From DASRDS01 sp035569435 (GTDB lineage Bacteria > Gemmatimonadota > Gemmatimonadetes > Gemmatimonadales > Gemmatimonadaceae): a stretch of DNA of 63,982 nt. The position numbers and the translations under genes were made by a program. Positions 34,573-42,969 of the stretch are shown here, piece by piece. Location: the NCBI GenBank assembly GCA_035569435.1, contig DATMNB010000273.1, forward strand, positions 1-63,982, given 5' to 3'. The notes beneath the pieces are model-generated. The model searched no databases and was not told the DNA's origin. It was given only the letters and a program-made list of their open reading frames with translations. How positions within the stretch are numbered: position 1 is the first letter of the stretch; every line of letters starts with the position of its first letter.

Positions 34573-34575
34573 GGC

Positions 34576-35496
34576 CTAAATGGTAATCGACGGATGGTAA
34601 GGTTCCATGTGGACCAGCACGCCCTTCACGCGCGGCGCCGCCGCCATGATGGCGCCCTTCACCTGCCCACTCAACTCATGGGCATCATGGAGCGACATCC
34701 CCGGATCAGCCTGCGCATGCAGCTCCACGTAGTACCCAAGCCCCGACCGCCGGACCTTGAGCTTCTCGACGAGCTCCACCCCCGGCACCGTCGCCGCCGC
34801 GTGCTCGACCCGCGCCAACAGCGCCGGCTCCGGCGCCGCATCCATGAGATCGGCCACGGCAGGCTCCAGCGTCCGGATGCCATTGGTCGCGACAATCACC
34901 GCCGCGAGCAGCGCCGCCCAATCGTCCGCCGCTTCCCACCCGGTACCGCCGACGTAATGCTGCCCAAGGAGCGCGATCCCGATCCCGAGAAACGCCGCCG
35001 TCGAGCTGATGGCATCGCTCCGGTGGTGCCACGCATCGGCCCGCACGGCTGTGCTGCCGACCTGGTCGGCCACGCGGCGCACCCGGCGGTAGAGCATCTC
35101 TTTGACGACGATCACCACCGCGGCCACGACGAGTGTGTACGGCGCTGGGAGCCGGTGCGGCGTCGAGATCCCATGCACGGCCGCGACGGCAATCCAGACC
35201 GACGCCACCAGGAGCAGCAGCGACACGACCGCGCTCGCGATCGCCTCGGCCTTGCCATGCCCAAATGGATGGTTCTCATCGGCCGGCCGGTCCGCGATGC
35301 GCAGCCCAGCCCACACCACGCCCGATGACAACACGTCGGCCGACGACTCGACGCCATCAGCGACGAGGGCATACGCGTGCCCGACGACTCCAACCGAGAT
35401 CTTGATCGCGACAAGCGCGACGTTGGCCGCCAAGCCGAGCCGGGCCACCCGCACGCCGCGTCCGATCGGATCGCCAACGTCGCGCGGGCTCGTCAC
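34576..35496 (-). CDS. cation diffusion facilitator (CDF) metal exporter
   Basis: 306-residue membrane transporter. About six helices are visible; VADGVESSADVLSSGVVW has the helix II/III Asp motif, and DENHPFGHGKAEAIAS the helix-V region Asp/His that bind metal, as in CDF members. The C-terminal cytoplasmic domain (residues about 215-306) has the conserved His-containing strand near the end. GTG start overlaps the repressor stop by one base (TAGTG). Companion RcnR-type repressor implies nickel or cobalt export (DmeF-like), but zinc cannot be excluded. Confidence 0.92.
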   Translation of the reverse strand: MTSPRDVGDPIGRGVRVARLGLAANVALVAIKISVGVVGHAYALVADGVESSADVLSSGVVWAGLRIADRPADENHPFGHGKAEAIASAVVSLLLLVASVWIAVAAVHGISTPHRLPAPYTLVVAAVVIVVKEMLYRRVRRVADQVGSTAVRADAWHHRSDAISSTAAFLGIGIALLGQHYVGGTGWEAADDWAALLAAVIVATNGIRTLEPAVADLMDAAPEPALLARVEHAAATVPGVELVEKLKVRRSGLGYYVELHAQADPGMSLHDAHELSGQVKGAIMAAAPRVKGVLVHMEPYHPSITI

Positions 35497-35795
35497 TACT
35501 TCAAGTAGCTCTTGACGATATCCACCAGTTGCTCCGCGGCCTGGCTCTCGTGCGACTCAGGGTCCTCATCAGGGTGCATCACGTGGAATCGGATGTGATC
35601 CTCGAGGATCTCGGCCATCAGCGCGTTGATCGCCCCGCGGCAGGCCGCCAACGTGTGGAGGGCTCTCTCACAGTCGACGTCGTCGTCGCCCTCGAGGAGT
35701 TCTTCGACCGCCGCGACCTGGCCGCGCAGGCGCTTCACGCGATTGAGTAGCTTCTGCTTCTCGCGGACGGTGTGCTGGCTTGTTCGGTGGCTCAT
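35496..35795 (-). CDS. RcnR/CsoR-family metal-responsive repressor (DmeR-like)
   Basis: 99-residue all-helical repressor. Aligned to E. coli RcnR, its Ni/Co ligands H3, C35, H60 and H64 correspond to H8, C42, H67 and H71 here (RcnR positions shifted by five to seven residues). CsoR's copper pattern is not matched. Such proteins tetramerise on C-rich operators and release them on metal binding. It is the first gene of the minus-strand set and drives the CDF exporter with which it overlaps. Two candidate operators lie just upstream (35803-35870). Confidence 0.9.
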   Translation of the reverse strand: MSHRTSQHTVREKQKLLNRVKRLRGQVAAVEELLEGDDDVDCERALHTLAACRGAINALMAEILEDHIRFHVMHPDEDPESHESQAAEQLVDIVKSYLK

Positions 35796-35802
35796 GTGCT
35801 GA

Positions 35803-35870
35803 ATCCTATACCCCCTACGGTATCCAAACCAGATCTGACACCATTGACATGGGATACCCCCCTAGGATAT
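35803..35870. promoter_or_regulatory. two candidate RcnR/DmeR operators
   Basis: Site 1 (35803-35823): CTATA, five C, TACGGTAT, an inverted arrangement of TA-rich half sites around a C-run. Site 2 (35852-35870): GGATA, six C, TAGGATAT. RcnR- and DmeR-type operators are short inverted repeats (AT-rich) flanking a C or G run, so both fit. They sit between the repressor gene and the divergent porin gene (35932), so either or both could be controlled. Positions were found by eye. Confidence 0.65.
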
Positions 35871-35931
35871 TATCGGCGCCGTTGCAGGAGCGTGACCCCT
35901 AGCGGGCTCCGGCCCTCCCACCTTTCCAGCC

Positions 35932-37320
35932 GTGCCCCCACGTTACGCCGCCCTGGCCCTCCTCGCCACGCTCGGCCTCGCGCCGCACGCAGCCCGCGCC
36001 CAAGCGCAAGCGCCGGCCAAGGCTGACTCATCGACCCACCACGGCGGCCTGTACGACCGCTACCCGTGGTTTCCGCGCCTGGTCGGCGCCCAGTTCACCT
36101 ACATCTGGCAAGATTTGCCGCCGTTCAACGCGCCCTACAGCGGCAAGTTGAGCCTCTTCCCCCACGGCGACAACGAAGGCACGCACACCTACGGCCTGTA
36201 CTTTGGCTCACGCCTGAACGACGTCGTCCAACTGTACACTGATTTCGAGATGGCCCGCGGCTCAGGCGTCAGCCACGCGTTCGGGCTGGCAGGGCTCACC
36301 GATGGCGATGTCATCCGCCAGGGCTCCGTCGACCTCGGCCAAGGGCCATATCTGGCCCGTGCCTTTGCGCGCTTCGTCATCCCGCTCGGGCCTGGCCGGG
36401 ATACGGTCGAACGCGCGATCGATCAGGTGCCTGGCGTCGAACCAACGACACGCATCGAGATCAAGGCCGGTAAAATCGCCTTGAGCGACGACTTCGATCA
36501 AAACCGCTACGCGAACTCGACCCGCTACCAGTTCATGGACTGGGGCCTCTGGAACAACCTCGCCTGGGATTTCGCCGCCGACACACGAGGCTACACCAAC
36601 GGCCTCTACATCGGGTACATCAACCCCGTCTGGGCCTTCAAGATCGCGGCCGTGCAGATGCCGACGTTGGCCAACGGCAACGTGTTCGACGGCGACATCC
36701 CGCACGCCTATGGCCTGAACGCTGAGGTGACTGTTCGGCCCAACAGCAGCGGCACCGTGCTGCGGTTCCTGGCCTACGAGAATCACGGCCGCATGGGGAT
36801 CTATCGCGAGGCGATCGATATCGCCAAGGCGCGCGACACCACGCCGTGCATCGTCTGCGATGACCGGAAGAACCGGGTCAAGTACGGATTCGGGTTCAAC
36901 TTCGAGCAGCCGCTCGCCGACGATGGCAACACCGGCATCTTCGTGCGACTCGGCTGGAACGATGGCAAGACCGAGGACTTTGTGTTCAGCGAGTCGGATC
37001 GCACCCTGGCCGGCGGGCTCCAACTCGCCGGAAACGTGTGGCACCGCCCGATGGACCGACTCGGCATCGCCGGCCTGCTCGACGGCCTGTCGCATGACCA
37101 CGCGCAATATCTCGCCGACGGCGGCCTTGGGTTCCTCCTCGGCGACGGCCGCCTCCGCTACGGGACCGAGAACATCTTCGAGATGTACTATCGGTTCGAG
37201 GTCCCGTTCCTCACTTTCGCGCAGATCTCACCGGCCATCCAGCACATCGACCACCCGGGCTACAACGAAGACCGCGGGCCACTCTACGTCTACACCATCC
37301 GGGTCAACCTGCATTACTAG
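35932..37320 (+). CDS. OprB-type carbohydrate porin
   Basis: 462-residue outer-membrane protein. A signal peptide is visible (MPPRYAALALLATLGLAPHAARAQA). The body has the OprB-type features: FTYIWQDLPPFNAPYSG, GTHTYGLYFGSRLNDVVQLYTDFE, KAGKIALSDDFDQN and repeated beta-strand alternation with a final aromatic (NLHY). Probably a 16-strand sugar-selective porin. GTG start at 35932. It is divergent from the metal repressor and its stop shares CTAG with the facing MHS-type transporter gene. Whether metal controls it is unknown. Confidence 0.85.
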   Translation: MPPRYAALALLATLGLAPHAARAQAQAPAKADSSTHHGGLYDRYPWFPRLVGAQFTYIWQDLPPFNAPYSGKLSLFPHGDNEGTHTYGLYFGSRLNDVVQLYTDFEMARGSGVSHAFGLAGLTDGDVIRQGSVDLGQGPYLARAFARFVIPLGPGRDTVERAIDQVPGVEPTTRIEIKAGKIALSDDFDQNRYANSTRYQFMDWGLWNNLAWDFAADTRGYTNGLYIGYINPVWAFKIAAVQMPTLANGNVFDGDIPHAYGLNAEVTVRPNSSGTVLRFLAYENHGRMGIYREAIDIAKARDTTPCIVCDDRKNRVKYGFGFNFEQPLADDGNTGIFVRLGWNDGKTEDFVFSESDRTLAGGLQLAGNVWHRPMDRLGIAGLLDGLSHDHAQYLADGGLGFLLGDGRLRYGTENIFEMYYRFEVPFLTFAQISPAIQHIDHPGYNEDRGPLYVYTIRVNLHY

Positions 37321-38930
37321 AGCGCTTTGTTCTCCCGCGGATCCCGGAGGAACAACCCGCCGATGACGACGGTGAGCACCGCCACGATCACCGGATACCA
37401 TAGGCCGTAATAGATGTTGCCGTTGGCGGCCACCATCGCCGTCGCCAGCAACGGCAGCATCCCGCCAAACCACCCGTTCCCGATGTGATACGGGAATGAC
37501 ATCGACGTATACCGGATATTCGTCGGGAACAGCTCGACCAGGAACGCCGCGATCGGCCCGTAGACGAGGGCCACGTAGATGACCATGATCGCGAGCACGA
37601 GGATCGTGAGCGGATAGTTGATCGCCGCCTTGTCCGCCTTGGCCGGATACCCGCCCTGCGTCAGCGCTGACCTGAACGCGGTCGTGTCGTACCCCTTGAT
37701 CGTCCACTCTCCGATCTTGGTGACGACCGTGTCGCCGGCAGGCGGCAGCGTCTGGAACGACAGCCCGGCCTTGGTCAGGAAGTCCTTGGTCTTGTCACAC
37801 GGCGAGAACTTGGTGCTGGGAAACACGAACACGTGCAGCGTACAGTTGCTCGCCGCCACGCTGATCGGCGTCGACTGCGCGTACCGCTCGAGCTTGGGAT
37901 TGACGGCGTGCGTGAGCATCTTGAACAACGGGAAGTACGTCGCCGCCGCCAACAGGCATCCGACCAGGATGATCTTGAGCCGTCCGATGCGGTCCGAGAG
38001 CGACCCGAAGATCACGAAGAACGGCGTTCCGATCAGGAGCGCCACAGCCATCAGCTCATACGCCGTCTTGTAGTCCAGCTTGAGCGTGATGGTGAGAAAG
38101 AACAGCGCGTAGAACTGTCCCGTATACCACACGACGCCCTGCCCCGCCGTCGCGCCGAGGAGCGCGAGCAACACGTACCGGTTGTTGGGGTAGCGCAGGA
38201 AGCTGTCCGTCAACGGTGACTTGGACGCCTTGTTCTCCGCCTTCATCCGCCGGAACACCGGCGACTCGTTCAGCTTGACCCGGATGTACACCGAGAAGAT
38301 GAGCAACACGATCGACACGAGGAACGGGATCCGCCATCCCCACGACGTGAACGTCGCCGGCTCCATATTGGCGCGACAGAGGAGGATGACGACCAGCGAG
38401 AGGAAGAACCCGAGCGTCGCGGTCGTCTGAATCCAGCTCGTCGCATAGCCGCGCCGGTTGTTCGGCGCATGCTCGGCGACGTACGTCGCGGCCCCGCCGT
38501 ACTCGCCGCCGAGCGCCAGGCCCTGGAGCAATCGGAGGGTGACGAGCAGGATCGGCGCGAGGACGCCGACGGCGGCATACGACGGCAAGAGCCCGACGGC
38601 GAACGTCGAGAGGCCCATGACGACGATCGTGACCAGGAACGTGTACTTCCGGCCAACGATGTCACCGACGCGCCCGAATACGAGGGCACCAAACGGTCGG
38701 ACGAGGAACCCTGCCGCGTACGTGGCGAAGGCCGACAGCAAAGCCGCCGTGTCATTCCCTTTGGGGAAGAACAAGGCGGCGAAGAACGGGGCCAACGTTG
38801 CGTAGAGATAGAAATCGTACCACTCGAACACTGTGCCCAGCGAGGAGGCGAAGATGACACGCCGTTCCTCAGCCGGTGTCGAGGGCGCGTCGACCGCCCC
38901 CAACGCTAGTGCATCCGCGGTTGCGCTCAT
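37317..38930 (-). CDS. MFS transporter, metabolite:H+ symporter (MHS) type, with a large insertion
   Basis: 537 residues, 12 helices. The MHS family is suggested by FEWYDFYLYATLAPFFAALFFP, GFLVRPFGALVFGRVGDIVGRK and LQGLALGGEYGGAATYVAEHAP. Members move dicarboxylates, ketoglutarate, proline/betaine or shikimate. An extra segment of about 105 residues (roughly 330-435) with two Cys lies between late helices and is probably extracytoplasmic; its role is unknown. The ATG at 38930 is used; another Met lies four codons earlier. Substrate unknown. Confidence 0.88.
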   Translation of the reverse strand: MSATADALALGAVDAPSTPAEERRVIFASSLGTVFEWYDFYLYATLAPFFAALFFPKGNDTAALLSAFATYAAGFLVRPFGALVFGRVGDIVGRKYTFLVTIVVMGLSTFAVGLLPSYAAVGVLAPILLVTLRLLQGLALGGEYGGAATYVAEHAPNNRRGYATSWIQTTATLGFFLSLVVILLCRANMEPATFTSWGWRIPFLVSIVLLIFSVYIRVKLNESPVFRRMKAENKASKSPLTDSFLRYPNNRYVLLALLGATAGQGVVWYTGQFYALFFLTITLKLDYKTAYELMAVALLIGTPFFVIFGSLSDRIGRLKIILVGCLLAAATYFPLFKMLTHAVNPKLERYAQSTPISVAASNCTLHVFVFPSTKFSPCDKTKDFLTKAGLSFQTLPPAGDTVVTKIGEWTIKGYDTTAFRSALTQGGYPAKADKAAINYPLTILVLAIMVIYVALVYGPIAAFLVELFPTNIRYTSMSFPYHIGNGWFGGMLPLLATAMVAANGNIYYGLWYPVIVAVLTVVIGGLFLRDPRENKAL

Positions 38931-38989
38931 GGAGCCTATCATACTATAGGCAGCGCTAATCCCAATGTAACAGATTATTGTTGTGGGCC

Positions 38990-39676
38990 ATGGAGGTCAC
39001 CATTCCCGCGGCCAAACGTCTGGCGTTCGGCCGCCGGCTTCGCGCGTGGTATCGCAAGAGCGCCCGAGACTTACCGTGGCGCCGCACCCGCGACCCGTAT
39101 CACATCCTGGTGTCGGAGCTCATGCTCCAGCAGACGCAGGTCGCGCGTGTGGTACCCAAATATGGCGAGTTCCTCGCCCGCTACCCGACCCTCGCGTCCC
39201 TGGCGGCGGCCCGTCCGAAACAGGTCGCCGAGGCGTGGTCCGGATTGGGCTACTACGCGCGGGCCCGCAATCTTCACAAGCTCTCACGCCAGCTCGCGGG
39301 CGCGCTCCCGGCCGATCCCGCCGAGCTGCGCACGCTGCCCGGCGTCGGCCCGTACACGGCCGGCGCCGTGGCGTCGTTCGCCTACGAGCGCCGCGCAGCC
39401 CTCGTCGACACCAATGTCGCCCGTGTGCTGATCAGAGTGTTCGCCCCGGGTGTCGACCCACGGACAAACCACAAGCTTGCCTGGGAACTGGCGAGGGCAT
39501 CCCTCCCCCGCACCGGCCGCGCCGCGTATACCCACAACCAAGCCCTCATGGAGCTCGGCGCCCTTATCTGCACGGCCCGGGTCCGCCACTGCACCCGGTG
39601 CCCGGTCAGAACCATTTGTGCGACGGAGAGGAACGCAAGGAAGTCTGTTTTTAGAAAAGAAGGAAAAGCGAAGTGA
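38990..39676 (+). CDS. mutY: A/G-specific adenine glycosylase, short form
   Basis: Removes adenine mispaired with 8-oxoguanine. 228 residues. The helix-hairpin-helix region (TLPGVGPYTAGAVASFAY), catalytic D in ALVDTNVARVL, the LMLQQTQVARVVPKYGEF opening with catalytic Glu, and the [4Fe-4S] ligands C-x6-C-x2-C-x5-C (CTARVRHCTRCPVRTIC) are all present. The usual C-terminal NUDIX-like 8-oxoG-recognition domain is absent; a full MutY has about 350 residues. The last 6 codons lie in a large inverted repeat (39658-39737), so the gene may have been shortened or its 3' end replaced by that repeat. ATG at 38990. Confidence 0.87.
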   Translation: MEVTIPAAKRLAFGRRLRAWYRKSARDLPWRRTRDPYHILVSELMLQQTQVARVVPKYGEFLARYPTLASLAAARPKQVAEAWSGLGYYARARNLHKLSRQLAGALPADPAELRTLPGVGPYTAGAVASFAYERRAALVDTNVARVLIRVFAPGVDPRTNHKLAWELARASLPRTGRAAYTHNQALMELGALICTARVRHCTRCPVRTICATERNARKSVFRKEGKAK

Positions 39677-39737
39677 CGAGCGCAGCGAGCGATCTGGAGA
39701 TCGTTCGCTGCAAACTCGTCACTCCGCTTCTCCTTCT
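39658..39737. repeat. long imperfect inverted repeat (hairpin A)
   Basis: Arms 39658-39680 and 39715-39737 pair except for two mismatches (A/G differences); inner arms 39682-39695 and 39698-39711 pair with one G-T. The total is an 80-base hairpin of about 36 pairs with a loop of two bases. It includes the last codons and the stop codon of mutY. It resembles a REP/MITE-like palindrome rather than a standard terminator (no T-run). Confidence 0.75.
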
Positions 39738-39819
39738 CGTAACTCCGCCTTTCTTTCGACAGCAAATGAGGCCTGTGTCGTGCGCGGCGCACGCGGAGCA
39801 CTCGGCACGATGGGCTGCG

Positions 39820-39920
39820 TGTCCGCACACCCTAGCTGCAGGTCTGCACGCCCTAGCTGCACGTCCGCACGCCCTAGCTGCAGGTCCGCACGCCCTAGCT
39901 GCAGGTCCGCACGCCTCTAG
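39820..39920. repeat. 21-bp tandem repeat, about five units
   Basis: Units of consensus GGTCCGCACGCCCTAGCTGCA begin at 39820, 39841, 39862, 39883 and 39904; the last is cut and ends CCTCTAG. Units differ by one or two bases. In two frames the array reads as seven-residue peptide repeats (SARPSCR- and PHALAAG-like) without a plausible start, so I do not call a gene. The region between 39738 and 39819 holds half of a palindrome similar to 39945-39963 and otherwise nothing I can name. Confidence 0.85.
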
Positions 39921-39922
39921 TA

Positions 39923-39963
39923 AGAAAGGAGTAATTACGACGAAGTCGTAATTACTCCTTTCT
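39923..39963. repeat. perfect 19-bp AT-rich inverted repeat (hairpin B)
   Basis: Arms 39923-39941 and 39945-39963 are exact inverse copies around a GAA loop, in sharp contrast to the GC-rich surroundings. The 8-base CTCTAGTA occurs directly repeated at 39915-39922 and 39962-39969, flanking the palindrome with one or two bases shared, like a target-site duplication. The segment 39738-39756 resembles one arm (about 14 of 18 bases). This may be a small mobile palindrome; it could also end the facing gltA or mutY transcripts. Confidence 0.7.
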
Positions 39964-40004
39964 CTAGTATGATTAAACGCGCCGGCCCCGCCGGCAGCGC
40001 TTCC

Positions 40005-41324
40005 TTACAACCGGCCAGTCTTGAGCGTACTCGCATACGCCCGCTCACCCGGTCCGGTATAGATCTGCCGCGGCCGCGCGATCTTCTGCTCCTTGTCGAG
40101 CAGCATCTCCTCCCACTGCGCCAGCCACCCAGCCGTACGGGCAATGGCAAACAACACCGTAAAGAACGACGTGGGAAACTTCATCGCCCGATAGATCAAC
40201 CCCGTGTAGAAATCGACGTTAGGGTAGAGCTTCCGCGACTTGAAGTAGTCGTCCTCGAGCGCGATGCGCTCCAACTCGAGCGCAATGGCCATGTCCTTGT
40301 CGACGCCAACCGACGCAAACACGTCGTCCGCCAGCTTCTTCACGATCTTAGCCCGCGGGTCATAGCTCTTATACACGCGATGCCCAAACCCCATGAGCCG
40401 CCCCGACCCCTGCTTGACACTTTCGATGAACTGCGGCACCCGCTTCACATCACCGATCTCCTCGATCATGCGCAGCACCGCCTCGTTCGCCCCACCATGG
40501 AGCGGCCCATACAGCGCCGCAATCCCCGCAGCCACCGCGGAGAACGGGTCGGCGTGGGACGACCCGACCACCCGCACAGCGCTCGTCGAGCAGTTCTGCT
40601 CATGATCCGCGTGCAGAATGAACAGAATCTCAATCGCCCGCGTGAACACCGGGTTGGACTTGTACTTGGGCTCACTCATCCGCGCGACCATCGACAGGAA
40701 ATTCTCACTGAACGACAGGTCGTTATCCGGATACACGTAGGGCAGCCCCTTCATGTGCCGGTAGATGAACGCCGAGATCGTCGGCAGCTTGGCGATCAGC
40801 CGGATGATCGACATGTAACGCTGCTGCGGATCGAAGATGTCCTTCGACTCGGGATAGAACGACGAGAGCCCCGCAACACTGCTGCACAACATCGACATCG
40901 GATGCGCGTCGTAGCGGAATCCCTCGAGAAACTTGCGCAGCCCCTCGTGCACGTACGTGTGAAACGTGATGTCGTGCACAAACGCATCGTACTCGCTCTG
41001 CGTCGGCAACTCGCCATGGCGCAGCAGCCACGCGACCTCGAGGAAACTCGCCTTCTCGGCGAGCTGCTCGATCGGATACCCCCGGTAGCGCAGGATGCCC
41101 TTGTCGCCGTCGATAAACGTGATGGCGCTCCGACAGGCCGCCGTATTCAGAAACGCCGGGTCGTAGCTGACCAACCCCTCGTTGTCCGGTCCGGTGATCT
41201 GCCTCAGGTCCGGCGCCCGGATCGCCCCATCGGCGATCGGGACCTGATACTCTTTCCCCGTCCGGGAATCCGTGATCTCGAGCGCCGCGGTCGACGGCGT
41301 GGTTGGTTTTTGAGTCGTCGTCAT
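40005..41324 (-). CDS. gltA: citrate synthase
   Basis: Condenses acetyl-CoA and oxaloacetate to citrate, first step of the TCA cycle. 439 residues. The catalytic His regions LHADHEQNCSTSAVR and LYGPLHGGANEAV, the GFGHRVYKSYDPRA loop and the catalytic Asp in NVDFYTGLIYRAM are in order, and the C-terminus RPRQIYTGPGER is typical of the hexameric type II enzyme. It follows the EVE-domain gene by 10 bases on the minus strand and may share its transcript. Confidence 0.97.
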   Translation of the reverse strand: MTTTQKPTTPSTAALEITDSRTGKEYQVPIADGAIRAPDLRQITGPDNEGLVSYDPAFLNTAACRSAITFIDGDKGILRYRGYPIEQLAEKASFLEVAWLLRHGELPTQSEYDAFVHDITFHTYVHEGLRKFLEGFRYDAHPMSMLCSSVAGLSSFYPESKDIFDPQQRYMSIIRLIAKLPTISAFIYRHMKGLPYVYPDNDLSFSENFLSMVARMSEPKYKSNPVFTRAIEILFILHADHEQNCSTSAVRVVGSSHADPFSAVAAGIAALYGPLHGGANEAVLRMIEEIGDVKRVPQFIESVKQGSGRLMGFGHRVYKSYDPRAKIVKKLADDVFASVGVDKDMAIALELERIALEDDYFKSRKLYPNVDFYTGLIYRAMKFPTSFFTVLFAIARTAGWLAQWEEMLLDKEQKIARPRQIYTGPGERAYASTLKTGRL

Positions 41325-41334
41325 ATCCGTAAAG

Positions 41335-41790
41335 CTATCGCGTGAGCGGCGGCAGCGCGTCCTTGGGCCGGCTCCGTCGGCCGAGCTTGGCGATGAGACG
41401 CCATTCGTCGGGCGTGACTGGCTGAATCGACAGCCGACTCCCCTTTTTGAGAAGCACCATATCGGCCAACGCCCGCTCCTTCCGCATGGCCGCCAACGTC
41501 ACCGGCGTCGTGAACGGCTCCCGGGCCGTAACGTCGACCTGATACCAGGTCGGGTCCTTGGGGTCTTCCGGATACCCTTCCCGCGTCACTTCGGCCACGC
41601 CCACCGCGGCCGTCGGCTCGGCGCTCGAATGGTAGAACAGCACGAGATCCCCCTTCTTGATCTCATCGCGCAGGAAGTTCCGCGCCTGGTAGTTCCGCAC
41701 GCCGCTCCAATTGGTCGTCCGGCGCGGCGCGGCCCACAGATCATCCCACGAGAAGGCCGATGGCTCCGACTTGAATAGCCAGTGTCTCAT
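41335..41790 (-). CDS. EVE-domain protein
   Basis: 151 residues of the EVE (PUA-like) fold. MRHWLFKSEPSAFSWDDLW and TTNWSGVRNYQARNFLRDEIKKGDLVLFYHSS are the standard opening; the middle GVAEVTREGYPEDPKDPTWYQVDV and the C-terminal end KGSRLSIQPVTPDEW are typical. The fold binds modified bases (methylated DNA or RNA) in other members; here the target is unknown. ATG at 41790 gives the canonical start; the earlier in-frame extension is not conserved-looking. Confidence 0.88.
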   Translation of the reverse strand: MRHWLFKSEPSAFSWDDLWAAPRRTTNWSGVRNYQARNFLRDEIKKGDLVLFYHSSAEPTAAVGVAEVTREGYPEDPKDPTWYQVDVTAREPFTTPVTLAAMRKERALADMVLLKKGSRLSIQPVTPDEWRLIAKLGRRSRPKDALPPLTR

Positions 41791-41807
41791 GGTGCACCGC
41801 AGGTTGC

Positions 41808-41876
41808 GAGCTCGGCGTAGCCGAGCTCTGTCCAACAAGACACCGCTAAAACTCCAGGAGGGTGCGTCGGCACCCT
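41808..41876 (-). terminator. two hairpins after the histidine kinase gene
   Basis: First after the stop: GGGTGC-type hairpin (41876-41859, 7 bp, loop of four). Then a 9-bp stem (41828-41808) around a three-base loop. Neither has a long T-run, but the first is followed by GGAGTTTT. Together they could end the two-component transcript before the EVE gene. Confidence 0.4.
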
Positions 41877-41877
41877 A

Positions 41878-42969
41878 CTAGAGCTTAGAGGCGAGTGGCA
41901 GTTCCAACTCGAAGCTGAACCGCGTCCCCTGGTCCGACGTGTCGACGTTCAGCTCTCCGCCCATGGACGCGACCAGCTTGCGGCAGATCGCCAGCCCAAG
42001 CCCGGCACTGGAGAACGAGTACCCCGGCTTGTGCTGCTGCCGAAACGCATCAAACAGCGTGGCCATGACTTGGGGCGGAATCCCGCGCCCCGTGTCCGCG
42101 ACCGAGAACTCGATCCGCGTCCGCGACCGTTGCCGCGCCGCCACCTCCACCGAGCCCTCGGCGGTGAATTTGAGCGCGTTGGTCGTCAGGTTGAGCAGCA
42201 CCCGATTGAGCGCCGCCGGGTAGCCATACCGCGCATCAGCATCGGGCGGCGTGAGACGCACGGTCAGCCCCTTCTCCTCGGCAATCGGCTGCACGATGTC
42301 ACCGACCGACCGCAGGATGTCGGCCACGGAGAACGGGATCGTATGCTGGTCGACGAGCCAGTCGCCCCCGCGCGCCAGCTCAATGACGTCGCCCGCCAGC
42401 GCGCTCAGCCCAAACGCCGCGCTATAAATGAGCCCCAACTGCCGCTCCTGCATCGCCGTGAGCGGCCCGCTCTGCGTGCTCCGCAGCCGGTCGGCGAGAA
42501 ACAAGATCGACGCCACGGGTGAACGCATGTCGTGCGCGACCTCGACCACGAGTTGCAACGCATCAGGCCCCGTGAGCCGGCTGCTGAACCGCTGCGCCGC
42601 ATCGGCATCGACCGCCTCCTGCACGCGCTCGACCGCCACGCAGATGCCCACAATGTCCTCAGCGCACCACTCGGCCGCGGCCCCATCGAGCGCCGCCCGG
42701 CGCATCGCATCGAGCAGCCGCCGCGCGGGCACCGTGATCGGCAGACGCCCGAGCTCGGGGTCACCGCCGGCCGCCACCCGCGCCACGGCGTCGCACAGCA
42801 CGCTGAGTGGCGAGCGAATTTCGTCGACCGTCGCGCTCACATGGTCAGGCGACAGCCCCCACGTCGCGACGACGCGCTCGGCAACCTGGGCCAACACCTC
42901 TCGACAGTCCGAGAGCGGTCCGCCCGGCAACCCGGTCACGAGATCGCGGGGATCGATCGTCACGGTCAC
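41878..42969 (-). CDS. soluble sensor histidine kinase
   Basis: 363 residues, no membrane helix. The phospho-acceptor His146 is in VVEVAHDMRSPVASILFLADRL. The ATP lid motifs follow: N-box in NRVLLNLTTNALKFTAEG, G1 in VADTGRGIPP, F region, and G2 in SSAGLGLAICRKLV. The N-terminal 135 residues have no recognisable sensor fold; they are helical. It is coupled to the sigma-54 response-regulator gene by an ATGA overlap. Being soluble, it probably senses a cytoplasmic signal or a partner protein. Confidence 0.92.
   Translation of the reverse strand: MTVTIDPRDLVTGLPGGPLSDCREVLAQVAERVVATWGLSPDHVSATVDEIRSPLSVLCDAVARVAAGGDPELGRLPITVPARRLLDAMRRAALDGAAAEWCAEDIVGICVAVERVQEAVDADAAQRFSSRLTGPDALQLVVEVAHDMRSPVASILFLADRLRSTQSGPLTAMQERQLGLIYSAAFGLSALAGDVIELARGGDWLVDQHTIPFSVADILRSVGDIVQPIAEEKGLTVRLTPPDADARYGYPAALNRVLLNLTTNALKFTAEGSVEVAARQRSRTRIEFSVADTGRGIPPQVMATLFDAFRQQHKPGYSFSSAGLGLAICRKLVASMGGELNVDTSDQGTRFSFELELPLASKL

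Noticed and set aside
39820..39920. CRISPR array
   Set aside because: Units are contiguous 21-bp repeats with no spacers and no cas genes nearby.
39673..39951. Small repeat-peptide gene in the tandem array
   Set aside because: No plausible start or ribosome-binding site; the reading frame follows from a 21-bp period being a multiple of three.
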